Shown in pieces: positions 44,901-52,037 of a DNA stretch of 64,000 bases; position 1 is the first letter of the stretch; every line of letters begins with the position of its first letter. The translations under genes and the position numbers were made by a program. The stretch comes from Comamonadaceae bacterium (lineage in GTDB: Bacteria > Pseudomonadota > Gammaproteobacteria > Burkholderiales > Rhodocyclaceae): contig JANLJE010000012.1 in assembly GCA_029255645.1 (NCBI GenBank), forward strand, positions 1-64,000, in the 5' to 3' direction. A model generated the notes under the pieces. The model saw nothing but the letters and a program-made list of their open reading frames with translations. It ran no database searches and was not told the origin of the DNA.

Positions 44901-45251
44901 CAGATGGCGCAGATCGGTGATCCAGGACAGCACCCCGGGGGAAACCCGGTCGGGATCGTCCCGTTCCTGCAGGGCATGCAGCAGCACCGCCGCCGCATGT
45001 TTGCACTGATGCCGTACCGGGCAGGTGCAGCCGGATATGATGCCGTGCTCCGGCTTGTCGCCGAGAAAATGGATCAGCACCAGATAAGGCTGGGCGGCGG
45101 AGCCCTGCACCTGGCCCACGATGCGCTGGGCCTTCACATCCAGCCCCTCCACCGCATCCACATAGGCTTCGGCTTTTTTCAGTGTGTGCTCGCCCAGCCA
45201 CTGCTCGACATGGGCGCGTGTGAAACTTTCGGAGGCGGGTATCTTGCTCAT
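41979..45251 (-). CDS. SNF2-family helicase with N-terminal SWIM zinc finger
   Basis: A 1090-residue RapA/HepA-like DNA translocase. A SWIM zinc finger (CTCPVRHQCKH, C-x-C then C-x-H) lies near residue 75. A long middle region of unknown role follows. The ATPase core shows DDMGLGKTAQA (Walker A) near residue 650, LILDEAQTVKN (DEAQ box), LTGTPLENHLGELWAQ, then the C-terminal helicase motifs VFSQFTSML, GGVGLNL and QATDRAHRLGQ. It would remodel protein-DNA complexes or recycle RNA polymerase; the exact target is unknown. It is downstream of ubiB in the same direction, 21 bp away. Confidence 0.88.
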   Translation of the reverse strand: MSKIPASESFTRAHVEQWLGEHTLKKAEAYVDAVEGLDVKAQRIVGQVQGSAAQPYLVLIHFLGDKPEHGIISGCTCPVRHQCKHAAAVLLHALQERDDPDRVSPGVLSWITDLRHLSQAVEKKSRGRSATASKARLFYHFNWHSGEVRVRPMKGLRPDTAKPWTLTEKALVQPPQFVEDDDLPILRLLWAGRNPYFFQDGFALTPQKGAEALHKLLSSGRSIAGQPPITLAEGPARPGQIIWQAEGMGLQQPRLLAQPEATLIIPTVPPWYLDMEEGWAGPLLLELSPDLAQKLLTLPPLSPREAALVADALAEVAPGVPVPAHDLAARCRLVDEPPRGELRLDTLEVHGIRAWRGYDNNFNAHAFDYAEASLCYGEVRLAFDDPREYVTLPGGEMLRLKRQPEAEAKLLQQLAKVGLEPVPSQALYCFGKRPAKLYGLAAEADWPAFMEQGTEALEQAGWRVSHAQTFRHHYLEVDAWEADINEGSGGWLDLDMGVVVEGQRLPLAPLLADLFRRDARWLDAISLADISPDESIELQTEDERRIRVPAERLKPLARLLIDLFDGYKEGPLRLSRLDAPRLEELQDRSRWQFRGAEAVHAMAERLKASMGVQDIEPPVGFKLELRDYQRAGLAWLQYLREHGLAGILADDMGLGKTAQALAHLLLEKESGRMDRPSLVVLPTSLIFNWKNEASRFAPDLKVLSLHGLERKQFFDQIPGYDVVLTTYPLLWRDAETLQQHEYHLLILDEAQTVKNSRSKSAGVVRQIKARHRLCLTGTPLENHLGELWAQFDFLLPGFLGDSKSFTRLWRNPIEKQGDMMRRDLLARRLRPFILRRRKDDVATELPPKTIIIRTVELSGGQRDLYETVRAAMDEKVRSEIASRGFRRSQIVILDALLKLRQVCCDPRLVKSAVARKVKERAKLDLLIDMLPELVDEGRRILVFSQFTSMLDLIQAELEAAKLGFVRLTGETQDRETPIKAFQAGAAPIFLISLKAGGVGLNLTAADTVIHYDPWWNPAVENQATDRAHRLGQDKPVFVYKLIAAGSIEEKILALQAKKAELAAGMLSEQHQTDIKFGEADLAALFEPLPS

Positions 45252-45272
45252 GACAACCTGGACAATGAAAAC

Positions 45273-46784
45273 CTAGACAAACTGGGCGGCCCCGATGATG
45301 GCCAGGAGCAGGGCGATCACCAGCAGCCAGCGGTTTTGCTGATCCTGGGCGGCGATCAGACGTTCGAGCTGGGGCGCCAGATCGGCGCGGGGCGGCCGGG
45401 CCAGGGCCTGGTACACGAGGCGCGGCAGCTGCGGCAGGCTACGCGCCCACTGGGGCGCCTCCTGTCGCACGCCCTTCAAGGCGCCGCGCCAGCCGATCTG
45501 TTCGCTCATCCAGCGTTCCAGAAAAGGCTTGGCGGTTTTCCACAGATCCAGGTCCGGGTTCAGCTGCCGGCCCAGGCCCTCGATGTTGAGCAAGGTCTTT
45601 TGCAGCATCACCAGCTGCGGCTGGATTTCCACATTGAAACGGCGGCTGGTCTGGAACAGGCGCAACAGGATTTTGCCGAAGGAAATATCCTTCAGGGGAC
45701 GGTCGAAGATGGGTTCGCAGACGGCGCGGATGGCGGCCTCGAATTCATCCACCCGGGTGTTCTCCGGAGCCCAGCCCGATTCGATATGAACCTCCGCCAC
45801 CCGCTTGTAGTCGCGGCGGAAGAAGGCGATGAAATTCTGCGCCAGGTAGTTCTTGTCGGAATCGGTGAGGGTGCCGACGATGCCGAAATCGAGGGCGATG
45901 TAGCGCCCGTCCGCATGGACGAAGATGTTGCCAGGGTGCATGTCGGCGTGGAAGAAACCGTCCCGTAACACCTGGGTGAAGAAAATTTCCACCCCGGCCA
46001 TGGACAGCTGCTCCAGATCGATGCCCTGGGCGCGCAACTCCTCGATCCGGGAAATGGGCGTGCCGTGCATGCGTTCCATCACCATCACCGTGGGGCCGCA
46101 CCAGTCCCAGAACACTTCCGGGACCATCAACAGGGGCGAGCCCTCGAAATTGCGGCGCAGCTGCGAACAGTTGGCGGCCTCGCGCATCAGGTCGAGCTCG
46201 TCGCGCAGGTATTTGGCGAATTCCGCCACCACCTCCCGGGGCTTCAAGCGCTTGCCGTCGGCCCAGATTTTTTCCAGCAGCATCGCCGCCGCGTCCATCA
46301 GGGCCAGATCATGCTCGATGACGCCGTGCATGTTGGGGCGCAGGATCTTCACCGCCACCTCCTTGCCATCGGGCAGGCGGGCGAAATGGACCTGGGCGAT
46401 CGAGGCCGAGGCCACCGGCACCGGGTCGAATTCGGTAAACACCTCGGAGGCGGGTTTGCCGTAGGCCTTTTCGATCTCTTTCAAGGCCAGTGCGGAGGAA
46501 AAGGGTGGCACCTGGTCCTGCAGCCGGGCCAGCTCGTCGGCGATGTCCTGGGGCAGCAGGTCGCGCCGGGTAGAGAGCATCTGGCCGAACTTGACGAAGA
46601 TGGGCCCCAGATTTTCCAGGGCCTGGCGCAGGCGCACGCCCCTGGGGAGGGCAAGATCGCGCCAGAACTGCAGGGCGTTGGCGAGCCGCGCCAGCCGCCC
46701 GGAGGGCTCTAGTTCGAGCACCATCGAATCCAGCCCGTATTGGCTGGCGACGGCGAGAATCTTGATGAGACGGAAAAGGCGCAT
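45273..46784 (-). CDS. ubiB: UbiB family ATPase/kinase-like protein for ubiquinone synthesis
   Basis: A 503-residue atypical kinase needed for ubiquinone synthesis. It has the diagnostic KFGQ segment in [16 protein letters not shown] near residue 65 and the alanine-rich ASASIAQVH loop near residue 126. Catalytic-loop-like [10 protein letters not shown] and DFG-containing ALDFGIVG follow near residues 277-300. The C-terminal hydrophobic tail ([11 protein letters not shown]) is the expected membrane anchor. Full length for the family. The usual ubiE and ubiJ partners are not adjacent. The helicase gene follows 21 bp later. Confidence 0.92.
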   Translation of the reverse strand: MRLFRLIKILAVASQYGLDSMVLELEPSGRLARLANALQFWRDLALPRGVRLRQALENLGPIFVKFGQMLSTRRDLLPQDIADELARLQDQVPPFSSALALKEIEKAYGKPASEVFTEFDPVPVASASIAQVHFARLPDGKEVAVKILRPNMHGVIEHDLALMDAAAMLLEKIWADGKRLKPREVVAEFAKYLRDELDLMREAANCSQLRRNFEGSPLLMVPEVFWDWCGPTVMVMERMHGTPISRIEELRAQGIDLEQLSMAGVEIFFTQVLRDGFFHADMHPGNIFVHADGRYIALDFGIVGTLTDSDKNYLAQNFIAFFRRDYKRVAEVHIESGWAPENTRVDEFEAAIRAVCEPIFDRPLKDISFGKILLRLFQTSRRFNVEIQPQLVMLQKTLLNIEGLGRQLNPDLDLWKTAKPFLERWMSEQIGWRGALKGVRQEAPQWARSLPQLPRLVYQALARPPRADLAPQLERLIAAQDQQNRWLLVIALLLAIIGAAQFV

Positions 46785-46918
46785 GGCAGGGCTAAAAAAT
46801 CAAGCGGTCAAGTTTAGCCTGAAAAGTGAGGCAAGTCGCGGATTTCAGGGACAGGATTGCCTGGCGAGACCCGAACCCCCCACCCCGCGCCCTTGGCCCC
46901 TTGGCTCCAGTGACCCGC

Positions 46919-46948
46919 AAAAAAAAGCCTGGCGGATGAGCGCCAGGC
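46919..46948 (-). terminator. Rho-independent terminator after the alcohol dehydrogenase gene
   Basis: On the minus strand GCCTGGCG, a six-base loop and CGCCAGGC form an 8-bp perfect stem, followed by a run of eight T. It lies about 20 bp past the dehydrogenase stop. It is one of the clearest terminators in the window. Confidence 0.92.
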
Positions 46949-46969
46949 GGGTGCGAAACGAAGGGTGGC

Positions 46970-48067
46970 TCAGGGCTTGATGGCGATCTTCAGGACGCCG
47001 TCGCGCTGATGGGCAAACAGATCATAGGCAGCCACGATGTCATCGAGAGCGTACTTGTGGGTCACCAGCACGCCCAGGTCGAGCCGCTCCGCTGCCAGCA
47101 CATTCATCAAGCGGCGCATGCGCTCCTTGCCGCCCGGGCAGAGCGCGGTATTGATGCGGTAATCCCCCAGGCCGGCGGCAAAGGCGCCCAGGGGAATGCT
47201 CAGGTCGCTCGAATACACCCCGAGGCTGGACAGGGTGCCGCCCGGCTTCAGGACCTTCAGGGCGGATTCAAACGTGGATTGCGTCCCCAGGGCTTCGATG
47301 GAGGAATCGGCGCCGCGCCCGCCGGTCAGCTTCATGACTTCATCGACCACGTCGCAGTTGCGGAAATTGAGGGTCACGTCGGCGCCCAGCACCTTGGCGA
47401 TGCCGAGGCGATGGTCGTTGCCATCGACGGCGATGATCGTGGTCGCCCCCAGCAGCCGGGCGCCGGCGGTGGCGCACAGCCCGATCGGGCCCTGGGCGAA
47501 CACCACCACGGTATCGCCGAGTTTGATGTTGGCATTTTCGGCGCCCTTGAAGCCGGTGGACATGATGTCCGGACACATCAGCACCTGCTCGTCGGTGAGG
47601 CCGTCGGGGATCGGCGCCAGGTTGCCCTGGGCATCGGGCACCAGCACGTATTCCGCCTGGGTGCCGTCGATCATGTTGCCGAAACGCCAGCCGGCGGTGG
47701 CCTTGTAGCCGTGACAGCCGCACTTGCCGGATTCGATCAGATAGCTGCCATCCTGGGAAGGAACACCGTCCTGGGCGGCATAGGAATTGAAGTTGGGGCA
47801 GATCGCCCCGGCCAACACCCGCTGGCCTTCGTGGTAACCGCGCACGGCGCTGCCCAGCTTCTCGATCACCCCGACCGGCTCGTGCCCCACGGTAAGGCCC
47901 TTGGCCACCGGATATTCGCCCTTGAGAATGTGGATATCGGTGCCGCAGATGGTCGTGGTCGTGATGCGGACCAGGGCCTCGTTGGGGCCGACATCGGGAA
48001 TCGGCTTCTCGGCCAGTTCGATGCGTCCGGGTGCGACAAAAACTGCGGCTCTCATCATGCTTGCCAT
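46970..48067 (-). CDS. Zinc-dependent alcohol dehydrogenase family protein (MDR superfamily)
   Basis: A 365-residue medium-chain dehydrogenase. The catalytic-zinc region includes ICGTDIHILKGEYP near residue 38 and GHEPVGVIEKLG near residue 60. The cofactor-binding fold shows VVVFAQGPIGLCATAGARLLGA near residue 170. The sequence resembles secondary-alcohol (isopropanol-type) dehydrogenases, but the substrate is not certain. The start is ATG 48067, seven bases after AGGAG; ATG 48073 and an upstream open frame are less likely. A promoter (TTGTTG-17-TACACT) and a terminator bracket it, so it is a single-gene unit divergent from argS. Confidence 0.86.
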   Translation of the reverse strand: MASMMRAAVFVAPGRIELAEKPIPDVGPNEALVRITTTTICGTDIHILKGEYPVAKGLTVGHEPVGVIEKLGSAVRGYHEGQRVLAGAICPNFNSYAAQDGVPSQDGSYLIESGKCGCHGYKATAGWRFGNMIDGTQAEYVLVPDAQGNLAPIPDGLTDEQVLMCPDIMSTGFKGAENANIKLGDTVVVFAQGPIGLCATAGARLLGATTIIAVDGNDHRLGIAKVLGADVTLNFRNCDVVDEVMKLTGGRGADSSIEALGTQSTFESALKVLKPGGTLSSLGVYSSDLSIPLGAFAAGLGDYRINTALCPGGKERMRRLMNVLAAERLDLGVLVTHKYALDDIVAAYDLFAHQRDGVLKIAIKP

Positions 48068-48103
48068 GGTCATTCTCCTGTCATTGGGGTGGCTGGGGCA
48101 TCC

Positions 48104-48132
48104 AGTGTAGGCGCAAACCACGGCAGCAACAA
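48104..48132 (-). promoter_or_regulatory. Sigma-70-like promoter for the alcohol dehydrogenase gene
   Basis: On the minus strand TTGTTG (48127-48132) is followed, after 17 bp, by TACACT (48104-48109), about 37 bp before the start codon. Both boxes are partial matches to TTGACA and TATAAT with ideal spacing. Confidence 0.5.
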
Positions 48133-48150
48133 CGCTGCCTTGCGGCATCG

Positions 48151-48163
48151 TTGCCAGTGGCAA
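48151..48163. promoter_or_regulatory. Palindrome TTGCCA-G-TGGCAA between the dehydrogenase and argS genes
   Basis: A perfect 6-bp-armed palindrome around one base, in the divergent gap. It lies just upstream of the dehydrogenase -35 and near the argS promoter, so it could be an operator for a dimeric repressor. No matching regulator gene is adjacent. Confidence 0.4.
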
Positions 48164-48178
48164 TCCGGTCTGTCTGGG

Positions 48179-48184
48179 TATAAT
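48179..48184 (+). promoter_or_regulatory. Possible -10 box (TATAAT) for argS
   Basis: A perfect TATAAT lies 28 bp upstream of the argS start codon in the divergent gap. A -35 box is not obvious at the expected distance. Confidence 0.5.
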
Positions 48185-48212
48185 TCCCCCCTTTGCCTTC
48201 GCCAAAAATTCA

Positions 48213-49979
48213 ATGGCCCACGATTCCAAGACTCAATTGACCGCCCTGCTGCAGCAGGCCCTGGCCAGCGTCGCCCCCGCTGCGGCGGACACTCCGATCC
48301 AGCTGGAGCGCCCCCGGGACCCGGGCCACGGCGACTTTGCCACCAACCTGGCGATGCAGCTGGCCCGGGCCCTGAAGAAGAATCCGCGCGAGATCGCCCA
48401 GCGCCTCCTTGCCGAACTGCCTGTTTCCAGCCTGGTGGTCAAGGCCGAGGTGGCCGGGGCCGGCTTCATCAATTTCACCCTCGATTCCGGCAGCAAGACC
48501 CGCGCGGTCAAGACCGTGCTGGAAGCCGGCGAGGCATTTGGCCGCTCCCGCCTGGGCGGCGGCCAGAAGGTGCAGGTGGAATTCGTCTCCGCCAATCCCA
48601 CCGGGCCGCTCCATGTCGGCCATGGCCGCGGCGCCGCCTACGGGGCCAGCCTCTCCAGCCTGCTGGCCTATGCCGGCTGGGACGTGACCCGGGAGTATTA
48701 CGTCAATGACGCGGGCCGGCAGATGGACATCCTGGCCCTCTCCACCTGGCTGCGCTACCTCGAACTGCATGGCATCTGCAGCATCGACTTTCCTCCCAAC
48801 GGCTACCAGGGCGACTATGTGCGCAGCATGGCCGAACAGCTGAAAACCGCCAGGGCCGACCGCTATGTGCGCCCCGCCGAAGCCGTGCTGGCCGCTACCC
48901 CGGGCATCCCCGACCCCGCCCGGGACGACCCGGAAGCCAAGGCCCAGCGGGAGAGCCACCTGGATGCCCTGATCGCCAACGCCAAGGCCCTGCTGGGCGA
49001 GGACTGGCACGCGGTGCACCAGCACGCCCTGACGCAGCAGCTCTCCGACGGGCGCAGCGACCTGGAGGAATTCGGCGTTCATTTCGATGTCTGGTTCTCC
49101 GAAAAGTCCCTGTTCGATACCGGCCTCGTGGCCCGCTGTGTCGAGAAACTGGAAAACGCCGGCTACCTCTACGTCCAGGACGGCGCCAAGTGGTTCAAAT
49201 CCACCGCCTTCGGCGACGAGAAGGACCGGGTGGTGCAGCGCGAGAACGGCATCTACACCTATTTCGCCTCCGACATCGCCTACCACCTCAACAAGTACGA
49301 GCGCGGTTTCGACAGGATCATCGACATCTGGGGCGCCGACCACCACGGCTACATTGCCCGGGTCAAGGGCGCCATTCAAGCCTTGGGACTCGATCCGGAA
49401 AAATTGCAGGTGGTGCTGGTCCAGTTCGCCGTGCTCTACCGCAACGGCCAGAAGGCCTCCATGTCCACCCGCTCCGGCGAGTTCGTCACCCTCAGGGAGC
49501 TGCGCGACGAGGTGGGCAACGACGCCTGCCGCTTCTTCTATGTGCTCAGGAAGGCCGACCAGCATCTCGACTTCGACCTCGACCTGGCCAAGAGCCAGAG
49601 CAACGAAAACCCGGTCTACTACATCCAGTACGCCCACGCCCGGATCTGTTCGGTGATGAACCAGTGGGGCGGTGACGCCGCCAGTCTGACCGACGCCAGG
49701 CTGGCCCGGCTCGACAACCCCCGGGAACTGGCGCTGTCCTCCCGGCTCGCCGAGTTTCCCGAAGTCATCGAAGCCGCCGCCCGCGACCTGGCCCCTCATC
49801 AGGTGGCCTTCTACCTGAAGGACCTGGCCGCCGAGTTCCACGCCTGGTACAACGCCGAGCGGATGCTGGTGGAAGATCAAGAATTGAAGCTGGCCCGGGT
49901 GGCCCTGGCCGCCGCCGTGCGCCAGGTCATCCGCAACGGCATGGGCATGCTGGGTGTATCCTGCCCGGCCAGCATGTAA
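48213..49979 (+). CDS. argS: Arginyl-tRNA synthetase
   Basis: A 588-residue class I aminoacyl-tRNA synthetase that charges tRNA-Arg. The HIGH motif is in ANPTGPLHVGHGRGAAYG near residue 128. The KMSK position is the variant KASMSTRSGEFVTL near residue 413, as common for ArgS. YYIQYAHARI near residue 469 and the C-terminal anticodon-binding helices are present. Full length. It starts at ATG 48213 after a TATAAT box. The SPOR-domain gene follows 9 bp later with its own good ribosome binding site, and dsbA follows that, so argS may lead a three-gene unit. Confidence 0.95.
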   Translation: MAHDSKTQLTALLQQALASVAPAAADTPIQLERPRDPGHGDFATNLAMQLARALKKNPREIAQRLLAELPVSSLVVKAEVAGAGFINFTLDSGSKTRAVKTVLEAGEAFGRSRLGGGQKVQVEFVSANPTGPLHVGHGRGAAYGASLSSLLAYAGWDVTREYYVNDAGRQMDILALSTWLRYLELHGICSIDFPPNGYQGDYVRSMAEQLKTARADRYVRPAEAVLAATPGIPDPARDDPEAKAQRESHLDALIANAKALLGEDWHAVHQHALTQQLSDGRSDLEEFGVHFDVWFSEKSLFDTGLVARCVEKLENAGYLYVQDGAKWFKSTAFGDEKDRVVQRENGIYTYFASDIAYHLNKYERGFDRIIDIWGADHHGYIARVKGAIQALGLDPEKLQVVLVQFAVLYRNGQKASMSTRSGEFVTLRELRDEVGNDACRFFYVLRKADQHLDFDLDLAKSQSNENPVYYIQYAHARICSVMNQWGGDAASLTDARLARLDNPRELALSSRLAEFPEVIEAAARDLAPHQVAFYLKDLAAEFHAWYNAERMLVEDQELKLARVALAAAVRQVIRNGMGMLGVSCPASM

Positions 49980-49988
49980 GGAGTTGCC

Positions 49989-50621
49989 ATGAGTCGCGAT
50001 GTGAAATCCAGAAAACCCGCCCCCCGCAAGAAATCCGCTGGCGGCACCCTGATCGGCATGTTCATCGGCCTGGTGCTGGGGGTGGTGCTTGCCGCCGGGG
50101 TGGTCTGGTACATGAACAAATCCCCGACCCCCTTTGTCAACAAGGTCCAGCAGGCCCCCAGCAGCAGCACCAAGCCAGACCAGCCGCCCGTGGCCCTGCC
50201 CGGCAAGCCCGGCGACCCGGTGCCGGAAAAGCGCTTCCAGTTCTACGACATTCTGCCCGGCAAGGCCGAAGCGCTGCCTGGCAAGGCCGAAGCCGTAGCC
50301 GGCAAGGAATTACCCAGGACGGCGGAGGTCAAACCAGCCGACGCCAAGGACCCCGGAGAGGAGCCCAAAGCGGCCGCCGAGAAGCCCGGCAAGCCCCACT
50401 ACCTGCAGGCCGGTTCCTTCAGCCGGGCCGAAGATGCCGACAACCTCAAGGCCAACCTGGCCATGATGGGTCTGGAAGCCTCGGTGCAGCAGGTGATGGT
50501 GCAGGACAAGACCTACTTCCGCCTGCGCCTGGGGCCCTATACCAAACTCGAGGACGCCAACAAGGTCCGGTCTGAACTGGCCAAGGCTGGCGTCGATACC
50601 GCCCTCATCCCGAAGGAGTGA
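49989..50621 (+). CDS. SPOR domain-containing cell-division-type protein (FtsN-like)
   Basis: A 210-residue inner-membrane protein: a basic cytoplasmic N-terminus, one TM segment (about residues 18-42, LIGMFIGLVLGVVLAAGVVWY), a Pro/Lys-rich periplasmic linker with a repeated LPGKAEA, and a C-terminal SPOR domain (about 136-208) that would bind denuded septal peptidoglycan. AGGAG lies 7 bp before the ATG. This argS-linked SPOR protein is commonly seen in betaproteobacteria. It may be FtsN or a paralogue. It overlaps the dsbA leader, with stop and start 2 bp apart. Confidence 0.87.
   Translation: MSRDVKSRKPAPRKKSAGGTLIGMFIGLVLGVVLAAGVVWYMNKSPTPFVNKVQQAPSSSTKPDQPPVALPGKPGDPVPEKRFQFYDILPGKAEALPGKAEAVAGKELPRTAEVKPADAKDPGEEPKAAAEKPGKPHYLQAGSFSRAEDADNLKANLAMMGLEASVQQVMVQDKTYFRLRLGPYTKLEDANKVRSELAKAGVDTALIPKE
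50253..50294 (+). repeat. 21-bp in-frame tandem repeat in SPOR protein linker
   Basis: Two adjacent 21-bp units, each encoding LPGKAEA and differing at two bases. They lengthen the flexible periplasmic linker and are likely to vary between strains. Confidence 0.85.
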
Positions 50622-50623
50622 AT

Positions 50624-51268
50624 ATGCACGCGAGCCGCCGCCGTTTCCTGTCCGCCACCGCCCTGCTGGCCATTGGCGCCATTCCCCTGGCGACCGCTGC
50701 CCAGAGCAATCCGCAGAGCAATCCAGTATCCGGTCAGGATTACATCCTGCTGACCAGCCCCCAGATCAAGGAAGACCCGAAGAAGATCGAGGTGATCGAA
50801 TTCTTCTCCTACGGCTGCGGCCACTGCAACGAATTTCACCCCATGATCAAGGCCTGGGCCGCAAAGCAGCCCGCCGAGGTGGCTTTTCGCCGCGTGCCCG
50901 TGCTCTGGAATGCCGCCTGGGGCAACCTGGCCCGCCTCTACTACACCCTGGAGGCGACCGGCGACCTGGCGAAAATGGACGACGCCGTCTTTGCCGCCCT
51001 GCACGGCCAGCGCCTGCGTCTCTATGACGAAAAGAGCATGAGTGAGTGGTATGTGCGCCAGGGCGGCGAGGCCAGGAAATTCTCCGACGCCTTCAATTCC
51101 TTTGGCGTCATGAGCAAGCTGAAGCGCGCCGAACAACTCGGCAAGGCCATGGGCATCGACAGCGTTCCCACCCTCGTGGTGGAAGGCAAGTACCGCGTGC
51201 AGGGCAATGGCTTTGAACAACTGCTGGCCAACACCGATGCCCTGATTGCCATGTCCCGCAAGAAGTGA
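50624..51268 (+). CDS. dsbA: Thiol:disulfide interchange protein DsbA
   Basis: A 214-residue periplasmic oxidoreductase that introduces disulfides into exported proteins. The signal peptide (residues 1-26, twin-Arg-like RRRFLSATALLAIGA) ends near ATAAQ. The active site CGHC is in FFSYGCGHCNEF near residue 63, and the cis-proline is in SVPTLVV near residue 184. ATG 50624 is chosen because AAGGAG lies five bases upstream; GTG 50618 is in frame. The RRRFLS pattern could allow Tat export, though DsbA usually uses SRP/Sec. A tandem array begins at its stop codon. Confidence 0.93.
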   Translation: MHASRRRFLSATALLAIGAIPLATAAQSNPQSNPVSGQDYILLTSPQIKEDPKKIEVIEFFSYGCGHCNEFHPMIKAWAAKQPAEVAFRRVPVLWNAAWGNLARLYYTLEATGDLAKMDDAVFAALHGQRLRLYDEKSMSEWYVRQGGEARKFSDAFNSFGVMSKLKRAEQLGKAMGIDSVPTLVVEGKYRVQGNGFEQLLANTDALIAMSRKK

Positions 51269-51349
51269 TCCCGCAGTAATCCCGCAGTAATCCCGCGGTG
51301 ATCCGCAGTGATCCCGCAGTGATCCGCAGTGATCCGCAGTGATCCCGCT
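51266..51349. repeat. Tandem array of 10-11 bp units (TGATCCCGCAG) starting at the dsbA stop
   Basis: Eight consecutive units of 11 or 10 bp begin with the dsbA stop codon itself. Variation is limited to TGA/TAA at the unit start and loss of one C. Each unit thus carries a potential stop codon. There are no spacers and no coding potential. Unit size is near one helical turn, as in the array at 41019. Confidence 0.92.
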
Positions 51350-51403
51350 CACGGCTGGCAGGGCGTTCAGCACCGGCGCCTCGTCCGCCGCCAGGCCCGG
51401 GGC

Positions 51404-51433
51404 GGCGCTTCAAGGCGCTTCAAGGCGCTTCAA
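51404..51433. repeat. 10-bp tandem repeat GGCGCTTCAA, three copies
   Basis: Three perfect units at 51404, 51414 and 51424. The last overlaps the stop codon of the leftward NlpC/P60 gene (51430-51432). It is a second small array in the same gap as the dsbA repeats. Confidence 0.9.
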
Positions 51434-51975
51434 TCGAAGTAGGTCCGGGCCTCCTCGAAGCGGCTGGCAAAGTAGCCGCTATCCAGCCGTTCGATCCTGA
51501 CCTGGCCGTTCCTGGAAGGCGCATGCACGAAGCGCCGGTCGCCGATGTAGATGCCGACATGGGAGCGGGGCCGGTTGAGCGTGTTGAAAAAGACCAGGTC
51601 GCCGGGGCGCAGGCTCTGGTGCGTGACCGGGCGGCCCTTTTGCGCGAGGTCGGCGGCACTGCCGCTCAGCTGCACCGAAGCGGCCTGGGTGTAGATGTAG
51701 CTCACCATGCCCGAGCAATCGAGGCCCGCTTCCGGATTCTTGCCGCCGAAACGGTAGCCGGTGCCGATCAGGCTCAAGGCATACATCACCACTTCCTTGC
51801 CCTGAGGCGTCGGCTCCAGGGCGCGGCGGGAGACGGCCGAACCCGTGTTGCTGCCGGTATTGCCGCCCGTATCGCCACCCCAGCTGCCGAAACTACCCAG
51901 GCCGCCGCAGCCGGCCAGCCCGAGCGCGGCGAGGAGGGCGCATAATAAGCCGCGCTGCCCAATCCACCTGCCCAT
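51430..51975 (-). CDS. NlpC/P60 family lipoprotein (peptidoglycan endopeptidase)
   Basis: A 181-residue lipoprotein starting at ATG 51975. The lipobox LAGC (Cys near residue 23) follows a hydrophobic segment, then a Gly/Asn/Thr-rich low-complexity linker. The NlpC/P60 catalytic domain (about 60-180) has its Cys in LDCSGMVSYIY and its His in RSHVGIYIGDRRFVHAPS. This fits a Cys-His-His cysteine peptidase that cuts peptidoglycan stem peptides in the periplasm. The frame is open to 52053, but the lipoprotein signal fixes the start. It is divergent from gabD, 62 bp away. Confidence 0.87.
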   Translation of the reverse strand: MGRWIGQRGLLCALLAALGLAGCGGLGSFGSWGGDTGGNTGSNTGSAVSRRALEPTPQGKEVVMYALSLIGTGYRFGGKNPEAGLDCSGMVSYIYTQAASVQLSGSAADLAQKGRPVTHQSLRPGDLVFFNTLNRPRSHVGIYIGDRRFVHAPSRNGQVRIERLDSGYFASRFEEARTYFD

Positions 51976-52037
51976 ACCTGAGTGCCTTTCGAGAAAAACA
52001 GTCTCAAGTATGTATTTTTTCTGGAGATTTTCAAGCC

